A stretch of 64,000 nucleotides of DNA from Dastarcus helophoroides (Eukaryota; Arthropoda; Insecta; Coleoptera; Bothrideridae). The notes beneath the pieces were generated by a model, which saw only the letters and a list, made by a program, of their open reading frames with translations, did no database searches and was not told where the DNA came from. The stretch covers positions 23,359,004 to 23,423,003 of the forward strand of contig CM053336.1 in NCBI GenBank assembly GCA_028583605.1, written 5' to 3'. How positions within the stretch are numbered: position 1 is the stretch's first letter; each line of letters begins with the position of its first letter. Shown piece by piece: positions 1 through 8,711 of this stretch. The translations under genes were made by a program, and so were the position numbers.

Positions 1-565
1 AATCGAAAAATAAATGCTATAATCCGTAAAAGTTTTAATAAATTTGAATATTTGTCAAAAAGGTTTATGAGATCATTCTGTTTGTTATTTGTTATATTTA
101 AAGTGATTTGAGTATTTTTTAATTCCAATAATTCACTTGGATAATTCATTTCAAAAACATAATTTGAGATTGTTTCTGAGTCAGAAATTAAATTTAAAGG
201 TCCGTGCCACCAAATATTCGATTCCTTTAATTCTTGTGGCATCTTTCCATGTGATATTACATCAGCTGGATTATTTTCGCTAACTATGTGTCGCCAATTT
301 TGGACAAAAATTATAGAGACACGATTGGCTACAAATGTTCTTACATTCGAGGGATCGATTTTAAGCCATGACAAAACTATTGTTGAATCTGAATAAAGAG
401 TAATTCGCGAAATGTCTACATCCAGAGTTTTCAACCTTGTACTAACCAGGCAAGAAAGTAACGTTGCAACTAATAATTCGAGCCCGGGTAATGATAATTT
501 TTTAATTGAGGCTACTTTAGATTTTACATAACAAATGAGATTGTTTTCCGTTTTGGTCGTTATTG
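1..565 (-). pseudogene. BEL/Pao RNase H region (element A)
   Basis: The minus-strand translation matches the RNase H part of BEL/Pao polyproteins. It shows the stretch LPGLELLVATLLSCLVST, then YSDSTIVLSWLKIDPSN with the aspartate and serine typical of this RNase H, then FVANRVS and NPADVISHGKMP, and a WWHGP motif near the window start. RNase H degrades the RNA strand of the RNA/DNA hybrid during reverse transcription. The reading is nearly continuous here, but no ORF joins it cleanly to the reverse transcriptase piece at 608-961. It is cut by the window edge. Confidence 0.75.
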
Positions 566-607
566 GAAATTAATTAAAGACATGCGCTGAACGCCTTCTC
601 TGACGCA

Positions 608-961
608 TCACAACTTTGCCTTTACTACAATCGGTCCAGTTAATCCTAAGGGATCAAAAATCTGAGAAATAATAGACAAAATTGAGCGCTTAGAAAGGCT
701 TGTAAAAATTGGTTTTATATTCATAGAAAATGAAAAGCTGTCATTATTAGAATTCCAAAATATAACCAAGGTTTTTAATTCTTTACTTTCCTGTTTTAAA
801 ATTAATTTATCCTCTAAAGTGAAGCGTCTGTGCAAAGTTGTAGAATTGTTTCTAAAATTGTACAATTGTTGGAAGACCACTTTCTCAGTGAAAATCCCGC
901 GCAACTGATCCAGTACATAATAAATCATTAAGCGATAAACTATTAGACGTTTTGCATCCAA
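608..961 (-). pseudogene. BEL/Pao reverse transcriptase tail (element A)
   Basis: A 117-codon open stretch contains LVIFWNSNNDSFSF and SILSIISQIFDPLGLTGP. These match the segment after the polymerase palm in BEL/Pao proteins (annotated as peptidase A17 or RVT-associated). Just upstream, near 910-1060, other frames show FMKEYNSLNRMKF and LSLNDLLCTG, which belong to the beginning of the reverse transcriptase. The catalytic palm that should lie between the two (including the YVDD-type motif) is absent, so a deletion of several hundred bases must have occurred near 895-905. The fragment cannot encode a working polymerase. Confidence 0.75.
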
Positions 962-1645
962 GATTACTAAGTGGTTATACTGGAAAGTCTAACTGCGGGA
1001 TGGTGTGGCAAAAATATTCGTCAGGTTTATGATGTGGCATATCCTTTTTTAAATTAGAGATAAATTTCATACGATTTAAAGAATTATATTCCTTCATAAA
1101 GTTAACGTAGTCTGTTTTTACCTCTTCATTTTTGTTAAGTCTATTTTGGAGTGATTTAAAACGTTTTAGACAAATTGGCAGTGATTCTCCTAAGAAAATG
1201 TTTTGGTTAGGTTTAAATAGTAATCGTACGATACATTTTCCATCCTCAGCTCGAGTTGTCGTTTGTTTAAAAAAGCTTTCCCAACGTTCTGGTTCTTTAA
1301 ATTTAACAGGTTTGTCTGGTAAATCTTCTATTAATTAAAATTTTGGTAAATTTTCATGTAATTCGCGATTTGTTAGCTCAGATATTGGTTTGACATTAAT
1401 CTCTGAGAGTTCGCTTGGAAAACTTTATGAAAGGTTGCAGACTATATTTTGTTGTGAGGTTTGTTCAAAAATTAGAACTTTTCATGTTACGATCCAGCCA
1501 AATCTGGTATTTTAAAGTTTTGGGAAATGTTTTCGTTAACCTAAATTTATTTCTCCTGTTTGTAAAAAGTCATAAAATTTTGTGCGCCAATCAACATGTC
1601 TATCTGTTTGGGAGTATTGAAATGTTCGTCTGCTAATTGTATATT

Positions 1646-2185
1646 CTAGGGTGTATTAAAATTTGATGTACTAAAAGGCATTATCGGTAAATCTTCTCTG
1701 ATTTCTGATAATATGAACAAATTAACATCTAACTGAAAGTTATTAAACCGCGATCTAATACGAATTTTGGTCCAATTGGAAGTACAAGTAACATGCTTGC
1801 CTAAGCCATACATTGGCGAAGGAAAATTGAATACAGATAATCCTAGTTTCTCACAAAATTCCTTTCTTATAACATTTGATTGACTGCCATAATCAAAAAA
1901 GGCATTACATTCATGATAATGACCTTGAGTGTCTGCTACTAGAATTTTCGCTGTACTCAATAAAACTAGAGAATTTGACAAGATATGTTCCGAATTTTTG
2001 ATACTTGGTGGATTTTTTATGTTGCGAGTCAAACAATTTATTGTTGGCGTTGATGTATTTTCTACTTGCCTACTTGATTGACCTATATTACTGTCAGAAG
2101 GAAAATATTGGTGATTATAGTTATTCGAGAAATTATTGTTAAGAGTTGAATTTAAATTTGTATCATTTAATTCTTTACATAGCAA
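1646..2185 (-). pseudogene. BEL/Pao aspartic protease region (element A)
   Basis: The 179-residue open stretch carries LLSTAKILVADTQGHYHECN followed by AFFDYGSQSNVI. This is the retroviral-type aspartic protease site of BEL/Pao elements, with D-Y-G-S in place of the common D-x-G-S/A. The protease would cut the Gag-Pol polyprotein. The protein context continues past the stop near 1640 into IDMLIGAQNF, another conserved BEL motif, so the stop is a lesion and not a natural end. Confidence 0.8.
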
Positions 2186-2450
2186 CGAATTATGTTATTG
2201 AGAGCAGTGAGTGCAATTTCGAATTTTACAATTGATTATATCATGACCGGGACGTAAACAATTATGACAAAGTCGCATTTTATCTAATTCATTATATTTT
2301 TCTGAAATAGGTAAACGTTGGAATTGAAAACATTTAAATATAAAATGATTTTGTTTACAATAAGGGCATATTACGAATCTTTGCTGATTGCGGTTAGAGT
2401 TAGACGGTGGTCGTTGTGTATTAACGGTTTTCTTTCCCTTGCATTATTAC
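2186..2450 (-). pseudogene. BEL/Pao Gag zinc knuckles (element A)
   Basis: Minus-strand reading gives CPYCKQNHFIFKC (C-x2-C-x3-H-x4-C) followed by RLCHNCLRPGHDIINC (C-x2-C-x4-H-x4-C) and a further C-x2-C start. This is the usual nucleic-acid-binding tail of BEL/Pao Gag. An in-frame stop follows within about ten codons. The reading is cut at 2454/2455 by the start of element B's LTR. Confidence 0.75.
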
Positions 2451-2454
2451 CCAT

Positions 2455-2721
2455 TGTTAGCTATCTAAGATATTCAGTGTAAGAAATGGTCAGATCGCCA
2501 CTTGACCACCGGAAGCATGTGGACTGACCAGCGACCCTATTAGAACAATAGAACACAAGTGGGGTAAAACTTGGTGTTTTGAAGTAGTCTGTAGGTTTTG
2601 TACAAAAGAATTTGCATCCCAGATCTCGGCGATGTCAGTTCAGTTAATAAACGTCGTTAAGTTTACATAAAACGCGTTTCATTTTATCGGAGCTATCAAG
2701 ACCTGATAGTGATCCCGAACA
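2455..2721 (+). repeat. 5' LTR of BEL/Pao element B
   Basis: The 267-bp LTR starts TGTTAGCTATC and ends CCGAACA, the TG...CA form. Its first 83 bp recur at 6730-6812 as the truncated 3' LTR. The end is set by the primer-binding site two bases downstream. Confidence 0.88.
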
Positions 2722-2723
2722 TT

Positions 2724-2741
2724 TGGTCCTTCGAGCCGGAT
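2724..2741 (+). promoter_or_regulatory. Primer-binding site complementary to tRNA-Tyr
   Basis: TGGTCCTTCGAGCCGGAT lies two bases after the LTR. Its complement ends in CGAAGGACCA and matches the 3' end of metazoan tRNA-Tyr (T-arm, acceptor and CCA), so tRNA-Tyr is the likely primer for minus-strand DNA synthesis. The tRNA assignment is from memory of the tRNA sequence. Confidence 0.75.
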
Positions 2742-2957
2742 CCACCTTCGAACGTAGGGGTGGATCAGAATCAGAACAGAACTTGATCGAGTTATATCAA
2801 CAAACAAGTAAGTGATTCTCCTCCTTTGTGCTTGAAATTCCTTTTGTTAATTGGTTACATTGAACAAATTAGCAGATTTGGTAGATTTGAGTTTGCATAC
2901 CTTTGGGAGGGACAGGACGTTTTTGATTCTTCGTATCGAAAGTTTTAATCTTTTAAA

Positions 2958-4131
2958 ATGAGTTTATCGCAATTAAAAGTAGAGCGTGGAAGGGTTAAAG
3001 GAAAGTTGACCAGGTTCCAAACATTTTTAGACAGTTTCCGAGAATCCGCGAATGATTTGTCTGATTTAAAGGAACGCTTTGCACTAATAGTGGAAACGTT
3101 GAATCAATTTGATATCATACAGGACCAGATAGAGAATTTTCAAACAGACACAGATGAAATGATAAAGAACAGTGGCATCGAGATCGTGTCGAGTTTGAAA
3201 ATTCTTACTATCGCCTAACGAGTCGCGTGCGCGATATTCTGGCCAGGCTTACCCCTATCGTACCCGCGAGTCAAAATCAAGAAAATGCGGCCGCGAATGG
3301 CAATGGAGTGACAAATAATGTAATCATTCAGCCTAGCGAAATTTATTTCAATTTGCCTAAAATAACAATACCTAGATACTCTGGTGACTATTCAAAATGG
3401 ATGTCCTTTGCTGATTTGTTTAAAACTTTAATTCATAACAATAATAAGTTGAGCGATGCACAAAAACTGCATTATTTAAAATCATGTTTAGACGGCGATG
3501 CCAAACAAACTGTCGATAATTTGACTATATGCGAGGCAAATTATCAAATAGCGTGGGATTTGTTAGAAGGTCGATAAAAAAATGACAAGCTTATTGTCCA
3601 GGAATACATTGGGGCAATATTAATCATTTCACCGGTTACAAAAAACGGAAATAGTCTGAGAACGTTGCTAAATACTTTAAACCTAAACTTAGAGGCGTTA
3701 AAGGCATTTAACATAGGCGTAGATTCGTGGGACGCGATTATTGTACAGATAATTTTGTCAAAATTTGACTATGTAACGTTGAGGAAATGGGAAAGCACAC
3801 TGAACTCCTCGATTCCAACAATTTCGCAGATAAAATTATTTTTAGATAAAAGGTGTCGGTTTTTGGAATCGCTAGACATGGCAAATAAAACAAGCAATAA
3901 AGTGAATCAACCGGTAGCATCATTCAAACCAAAATTTAACATAAGAGCACAAACAGGCAATTCGCATGTTGCAACAAATAAACCATTTCATTGTTATCAT
4001 TGTAAAGAGCAACATTCAATTTTTCAATGTGCCGAATTTTTAGCATTGTTGGTAGGTGACCGAATTAGGCGAGTGGATCATTTGCGCTTATGTAAAAATT
4101 GTTTAAGGGCAAACCACACAATAGCAAATTG
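2958..4131 (+). pseudogene. BEL/Pao gag (element B), broken
   Basis: Gag forms the particle and binds the RNA. An ATG at 2958 opens a coiled N-terminal region (residues 1-86), typical of BEL Gag. A frameshift near 3180 moves the reading to the frame of 3227-3577, which holds LPKITIPRYSGDYSKWMSF, the conserved central Gag stretch. A TAA at 3575 interrupts it, and the same frame resumes to 4131 with WDAIIVQIILSKFDYVT and the zinc knuckles CYHCKEQHSIFQC and LCKNCLRANHTIAN. The last cysteine of the second knuckle is lost where a second frameshift leads into pol. Two frameshifts and one stop make it non-functional. Confidence 0.85.
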
Positions 4132-4169
4132 ACGGCAAGTGCCGCAAATGTAATCAAAACCATCATTCC

Positions 4170-6395
4170 TTGTTACACGTAGAAGTAGCTGATGGTCCAA
4201 ATCAGATCTCATTAATCAGTCAGCATTCGTCAAGATCGGATTATTGCCGGCATAATGACGAAATATTGTTGTCAACGACTGTAGTCCATATTCGTGCACA
4301 AGACGGAAAATTGATTAATTGTCGAGCTCTCTTAGATATGGGCTCACAATTACACTTTGCGACAGAAGCTTTGTGCAAAAAACTTAAAGTGAAAGTGTCA
4401 CGATCAAACCAAATTGTATGTGGCATTGGACTAACGAATCAGAATATATCCCAATTAGTGAATATCAAGATAACTTCTCGAGTAAATCAGCAGTCCTACT
4501 CAATTAATTGTTTAGTCGTTCCTCAGATGACGGGTAACGTCCCTAATTATTCTATTAAAAGGTCTAATTTCAAGATACCGAACAACTTGATTTTAGCAGA
4601 TCCGCAATTCTACGAAGCTAGTTCCATTGATTTGTTGATAGGTGCAGAATTATATTGGGATCTCATATGTGATAGAAGTTTTCGCTTAGACCATTCTCAA
4701 CCATATTTCCAACAGACACAATTGGGTTGGATTGTGGGTGGCGCTATGAAAAGTGAAAGTAACGGGAAACATTCGCTTTGTCATTTAACCTTGAAGCCAG
4801 CAGAAATGGCCCTTGAGAATGCAGTTCAGAAATTCTGGGAACTAGAGGGAGTTAGGACCGACACAATTCTCACAGAAGAGGAACCAACATGTGAAACCCA
4901 CTTCCGAAAAACTACCGAACGACAGAAAACTGGTCGATTCGTCCTAAAACTACCATTTATCGATAACATTGATTTAGGTGCGTCGAGAGAAGGCGCCTTA
5001 AAGCGATTTGTTACTTTAGAAACAAAACTAAAGAAAAATCCGAAGCTTAAGAATCAGTATTCGGATTTCATGACAGATTATTTAAATTTAGGTCATATGG
5101 AAAGGGTTCCATTAAATGAAATTGATAATGCTCGAGCTCATTATCTCCCTCACCACGCAATTTTGAAGGAATCAAGTGTAACAACAAAATTAAGAGTGGT
5201 GTTTGACGCATCCGCAAAAACGATCACTGGTCGCAGCTTAAATGATAATTTACTCTGCGGTCCTGTTGTTCAAGATGATCTCTTCACTATTTTAATGAGA
5301 TTTCGGTGCTACCAGTACGTGTTGACCGCCGATATAGGCAAAATGTATCGGCAGATTGCGATAAATGCGTGCCATACTGATTATCAAAGAATATTTTGGC
5401 GTTTCAATGCTGATGAACCAATAAAAACATTCAGATTGACCACTTTGACATATGGCACGAAACCAGGCAGCTTTTTAGCCAGTCGTTGTTTAAAGGAACT
5501 TGCCAAATCTCATGTTCCACAAATGGGAAACCTACCCAAATCAAGAACCGAGCCTTTAAGCCCTTTTTTAAGAACCGGAGTTGATTACGCAGGCCCGATT
5601 TTGATTAAAGATACAAGAGGGCGAGGTAAGGCCAAGTCTAAGGCTTATATTGCCATATTCGTTTGTTTTGCCACTAAGGCCGTACATATCGAACTTGTGG
5701 AGGATCTTACGATGAAATCTTTTGTAAATTGCCTGAAAAGATTTATAGCGCGTCGCGGACATGTCTCCGATATCTATTGTGACAAACAAATTAATTTTCA
5801 TTTTAATCCTCCACGATCTGCTCATTTTGGGGGTCTTTGGGAAAGAGGGGTCCGTTCAATCAAATTTTATTTAAAACGAACAGTCGAAAATGCTTCTGTC
5901 ACTTTCGAGGAGATGTATACTCTATTGACCCAAATCGAAGCAATTTTGAATTCGCGACCATTAACCCCTTTATCCTCCAATCCCAACAATTTCTCAGTCC
6001 TTACACCGGCTCATTTCCTTATTGGAGAATCGCTAATGGCTCCAGTGGAACCCGATCTAGAATGTGTAAAATTGAACCGACTTTCCCGATGGCAAAGAAT
6101 AGAACAGCTACGTCAACATTTTTGGAAAAGATGGACCCGCGATTATCTTCAGCAACTACAAGCTCGAACTAAGTGGCAACAACAGGTTGATCAATCGCCA
6201 GTTCGGTTGGACGCCATGGTAGTTTTAATCGATGAAAATCTACCACCAATTCGATGGTCGCTTGGAAGAATCGTGGAAACTCACCCAGGCAGAGACGGCA
6301 TTATTCGCGTCGCCACAGTGCGAACAAAGTGCGGATTAGTGAAAAGGGCAGTCTCCAAGGTGTGCGTGTTACCTGGAGTGAGCTCATCGGAGTGA
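4170..6395 (+). pseudogene. BEL/Pao pol, 741-codon ORF with internal deletions
   Basis: A single open frame holds an aspartic protease (RALLDMGSQ, D near residue 56), the reverse transcriptase start (LRVVFDASAKT, then ADIGKMYRQI and LTTLTYGTKP, about residues 345-430) and integrase (GVDYAGPILIK, then IYCDK, then FGGLWERG). Two segments are missing without loss of frame. Near residue 447 (about 5511) the text jumps from the RT fingers straight to the integrase zone, removing the YVDD palm, RNase H and integrase zinc finger. Near residue 540 (about 5790) the spacing between the second catalytic Asp and the Glu is shortened by some 40 residues. The first codon is TTG following gag, so no separate start is implied; BEL elements usually make one Gag-Pol protein. 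Confidence 0.88.
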
Positions 6396-6729
6396 AGGTA
6401 AAAATGAGTTCTCATAAAAATGATAGTGCAAGGACACGTTTGCTCAAAAATTGACATATGTGTAACGTATGATTATTACTTTTTCGTTTGCGAAAACACG
6501 AACAGAAATTTGTTGAACTGAATGTTTGTGTTTATACATGTTTGTTTTATTTATTTCTGTGTACCATGTACTGTTGTTTGTGATTTCTTTATTATATGTC
6601 TCTATAGTTCGTAAGAATTGTAATATTTCATGGTTGCTAATTTCTCAACTATCTTAATGTCTTTTGTAGGTTTGTTTTATATTTTCTATGTAGTTGTGTT
6701 GGAAGCCTCCTGGTTCCAAGGGGGCAATA
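6396..6729 (+). other. 3' untranslated region and polypurine tract of element B
   Basis: Noncoding sequence lies between the pol stop and the 3' LTR. It ends in CCAAGGGGGCAATA (about 6716-6729), a polypurine tract that would prime plus-strand DNA synthesis, directly before the LTR start TGTTAGC at 6730. Confidence 0.7.
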
Positions 6730-6812
6730 TGTTAGCTATCTAAGATATTCAGTGTAAGAAATGGTCAGATCGCCACTTGACCACCGGAAGCATGTGGACT
6801 GACCAGCGACCC
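6730..6812 (+). repeat. Truncated 3' LTR of element B
   Basis: The 83 bases match the first 83 bases of the 5' LTR (2455-2537) and then switch to CTCTAGGAGAGTTCCC, an inverted piece of the hammerhead repeat. The remaining ~184 bases of the LTR are missing. Confidence 0.9.
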
Positions 6813-6920
6813 TCTCTAGGAGAGTTCCCAGAAGACAAGGATTCTATAATGCACCAATAGGTGGTAGTACTAAAAAGTCACTCGCTCGACGCCTGTGAAT
6901 GTTTTAGTACTTACTTGTCG

Positions 6921-7020
6921 GAACATTTATTAGCATTCGAGTTGGATATACCAAACTGACGAGATCTAACAATATCGAAACCGGTATTTGGTTTCCAAAC
7001 TTCGAATCTAATAAATGTTC
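6921..7020 (+). ncRNA. Type I hammerhead ribozyme, unit 1 (stem II mismatch)
   Basis: The outer helix pairs GAACATTTATTAG (6921-6933) with CTAATAAATGTTC (7008-7020), then ATTCGA/TCGAAT, TTGGA/TCCAA and ACCAAA/TTTGGT. The core is CTGACGA (6956-6962), stem II, GAAA (6977-6980), then CCGG and the cleavage triplet GTA before 6987. Stem II reads GATCT-AACA-ATATC, so one of five pairs is broken compared with unit 2. Activity is probably reduced. Confidence 0.82.
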
Positions 7021-7297
7021 AAACCTATTGGTCTGTGCATTATAGAATCCTTGTCTTCTGGGAACTCTCCTAGAGAGCAACCGCTTCGCTAGGTGGCAGT
7101 GTTTCAACTGTTGGTAGTTCAGCTACCTATGATTCACTATGCACGCCTAGAAGGCTGCATGAATTTGTAGTCTAGGTTGCATTCTTCTTGCATACGACAT
7201 TGTTGGCGATGGCCATAGTTTCTCTATGGACCAATAGGTGGTAGTACTAAAGAGTCACTCGCTCGACGCCTGTGATTGTTTTAGTACTTACTTGTCG

Positions 7298-7397
7298 GAA
7301 CATTTATTAGCATTCGAGTTGGATATACCAAACTGACGAGATCTAACAAGATCGAAACCGGTATTTGGTTTCCAAACTTCGAATCTAATAAATGTTC
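7298..7397 (+). ncRNA. Type I hammerhead ribozyme, unit 2 (intact)
   Basis: The conserved core is complete: CTGACGA (7333-7339), stem II GATCT-AACA-AGATC (five perfect pairs), GAAA (7354-7357), a very short stem III made of the palindrome ACCGGT, and cleavage expected after GTA at 7363. Stem I is long: ACCAAA/TTTGGT, TTGGA/TCCAA, ATTCGA/TCGAAT and a perfect 13-bp closing helix, with internal loops between. A loopless stem III is unstable in one molecule and favours a double-hammerhead dimer, as in the newt and cave-cricket satellite ribozymes. The role would be cleaving a multimeric transcript into unit-length RNAs. Confidence 0.9.
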
Positions 7398-7570
7398 AAA
7401 CCTATTGGTCTGTGCATTATAGAATCCTTGTCTTCTGGGAACTCTCCTAGAGAGCAACCGCTTCGCTAGGTGGCAGTGTTTCAACTGTTGGTAGTTCAGC
7501 TACCTATGATTCACTATGCACGCCTGGAGGGCTGCATGAATTTGTAGTCTAGGTTGCATTCTTCTTGCAT

Positions 7571-7937
7571 TTGCTGATGAATTTAAATTTGTTAAAATAG
7601 TGCTACCTGCAACATGTTTGCTACTATCTTCTAAATCACACTGCATTTTTATGTGCTTTTTCATTAATGCGATTATATTAAAATACCTCTTTTCAGTTTC
7701 ATCTCTTTCGACAATGTTATCTTGGTCTAAAAACTCAGGTTTAGTTTGCAATTTGTCGAACACAACCAAATCATCTTCTACTAACTTTAATCGAACTTTT
7801 AACTGATTCATATCTTCCCTATTTTGTTCTAGAGCAAGAACATTTTCTAATCGAGTAAGTTTTCTTTCTAGTACACCTCTTTTAAATCCTAATTTTCTAA
7901 TTTCGTCGTGATTATTTTGATTATTACCTTCGGTCAT
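7571..7937 (-). pseudogene. BEL/Pao gag N-terminus (element A)
   Basis: From the ATG at 7937 the minus strand encodes about 122 residues of a highly charged, coiled Gag start (MTEGNNQNNHDEIRKLGF..., with KRGVLERKLTRLENVL and ERDETEKRYF). This resembles the N-terminal region of element B's gag and of BEL elements generally. The open frame continues to 7500, but everything below 7571 is hammerhead-repeat sequence, so the natural reading ends there. The rest of gag up to the zinc knuckles is missing, although the knuckles reappear at 2450. Confidence 0.8.
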
Positions 7938-8205
7938 TGTTTTATGTTTAAAGATTAGCCCGTTTTATTAATATTCGTGAAATTATATCGTGGATTCGAG
8001 ATACGTATTTACTTCGTTTTTTGTAAACAGCAGACATAAGAGAAATGTGATAAGCGATCCTGAAATTCCTAATTCGATAATTAAAAACGTAATAAATAAT
8101 CGAAAAATTTGCGAGAAAAACGAGTATAAATGTCTAAACTATGCGATGTCTGGATGAAATTATATAAAGGAAAATTATGGAATAGACTCCCAGATAGATT
8201 GTTGT

Positions 8206-8223
8206 GATTTCGGTGTTTCGCCA
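8206..8223 (-). promoter_or_regulatory. Probable primer-binding site of element A
   Basis: On the minus strand TGGCGAAACACCGAAATC begins one base after the proposed LTR end, ~270 bases upstream of gag. TGG at the start fits pairing with the CCA end of a tRNA. I could not name the tRNA with confidence. Confidence 0.5.
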
Positions 8224-8224
8224 C

Positions 8225-8444
8225 TGTTGTAGATCCTACAGCCTTGTTTCCATGTTCTTCGTGAATCGAGATAGGGCTCGATATGGTCCAAAAAATAACG
8301 TGTAATTTCGAATTGATAGGTCGCTGGATTTAGAACACTGTGCTAATTTGATTATTATTTATTTTTAACTATAATAATTATGGTGGCGTTGCTTGCCCCG
8401 AATATGCTACGTGAAATTCTTACAACGATCTTGCGGCTGTAACA
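8225..8444 (-). repeat. Probable 5' LTR of BEL/Pao element A
   Basis: Read on the minus strand the 220 bp start TGTTACAGCC and end CTACAACA (TG...CA), directly followed by a TGG-starting primer-site candidate and then the gag leader. The partner LTR is outside the window, so the borders rest on these signals only. Confidence 0.55.
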
Positions 8445-8711
8445 AGTTGCCGTCTGCTTATTTTAATACTTTTTTGTTGCATTTCTTGACTCAGGAGCCA
8501 TGCCAATTAAGTAACATATTTCAAATTCTTACATATAGCAGTAGCTCCTTTTCATATAGAAATAGGAAATAGATGTAAAACTTGGTTAGTGGGTGAGAGC
8601 TTTATTATATAAAACGCAGTTGAAATCTAATAAATTTAAAACTTTACTAAGGGAATTGTGGGACTACTGTGAACGTTTTTAAGAACGGACGAAAAATGTT
8701 TTAAACATTTA
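8445..8711. other. Short AT-rich gap, nothing recognised
   Basis: I see no ORF, RNA or repeat here. It lies between the proposed LTR of element A and the foldback-arm copy, and probably represents the old insertion target. Confidence 0.5.

Larger units (their letters stand above)
1..2454 (-). mobile_element. BEL/Pao retrotransposon A, 3' portion (interrupted)
   Basis: Read on the minus strand this stretch gives, in BEL/Pao order, two gag zinc knuckles, an aspartic protease, the start of the reverse transcriptase and an RNase H region running off the window edge. The frames are broken by stops and shifts, so the copy is dead. Its 5' part (LTR, primer site, start of gag) lies at 7571-8444 on the same strand. 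The two halves are separated by plus-strand element B, whose 5' LTR begins at 2455. Roughly the middle of gag is missing between the halves, so the split involved a deletion as well as an insertion. The 3' LTR is outside the window. Confidence 0.85.
2455..6812 (+). mobile_element. BEL/Pao retrotransposon B, nested in A
   Basis: The plus-strand element has a 5' LTR (2455-2721), a primer site, broken gag, a long pol ORF, a polypurine tract and the first 83 bp of a 3' LTR. The 3' LTR then stops abruptly at a hammerhead-repeat junction. The first 83 bases of both LTRs look identical, which suggests fairly recent insertion. The five bases before the 5' LTR are CCCAT; the matching target duplication cannot be checked because the right end is lost. 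The element is defective: gag has two frameshifts and a stop, and pol has two internal deletions. Confidence 0.9.
6813..7570 (+). repeat. Hammerhead-bearing tandem repeat (retrozyme-like dimer)
   Basis: Two near-identical ~340-bp units (6854-7193 and 7231-7570) are offset by exactly 377 bp, with a 37-bp spacer (7194-7230) present once. A 40-bp piece at 6813-6852 is an inverted copy of part of the unit (compare 7034-7075 and 7411-7452 on the other strand). Each unit has a 100-base hairpin containing a type I hammerhead core on the plus strand, and a second small hairpin (AGTACTAAA ... TTTAGTACT). There is no ORF of its own. Unit size, tandem layout and ribozyme fit the animal retrozymes or hammerhead satellites known from invertebrates; a Penelope-like terminal repeat is an alternative. 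It lies exactly at the junction where element B's 3' LTR and element A's gag are both truncated. Confidence 0.85.

Noticed and set aside
1132..1636. Plus-strand ORFs of 68 and 73 codons in the first 2 kb
   Set aside because: They are antisense to BEL/Pao pol of element A, where the minus strand shows conserved motifs.
2724..2745. tRNA gene suspected from the TCGAGCCGGATCC block
   Set aside because: Only 18 bases match a tRNA 3' end and they are antisense, right after an LTR. This is a primer-binding site.
6904..7484. Two identical 67-codon minus-strand ORFs (6904-7107 and 7281-7484)
   Set aside because: They are the antisense of the hammerhead hairpin repeated in both units. Identity comes from the duplication, and no protein feature is present.
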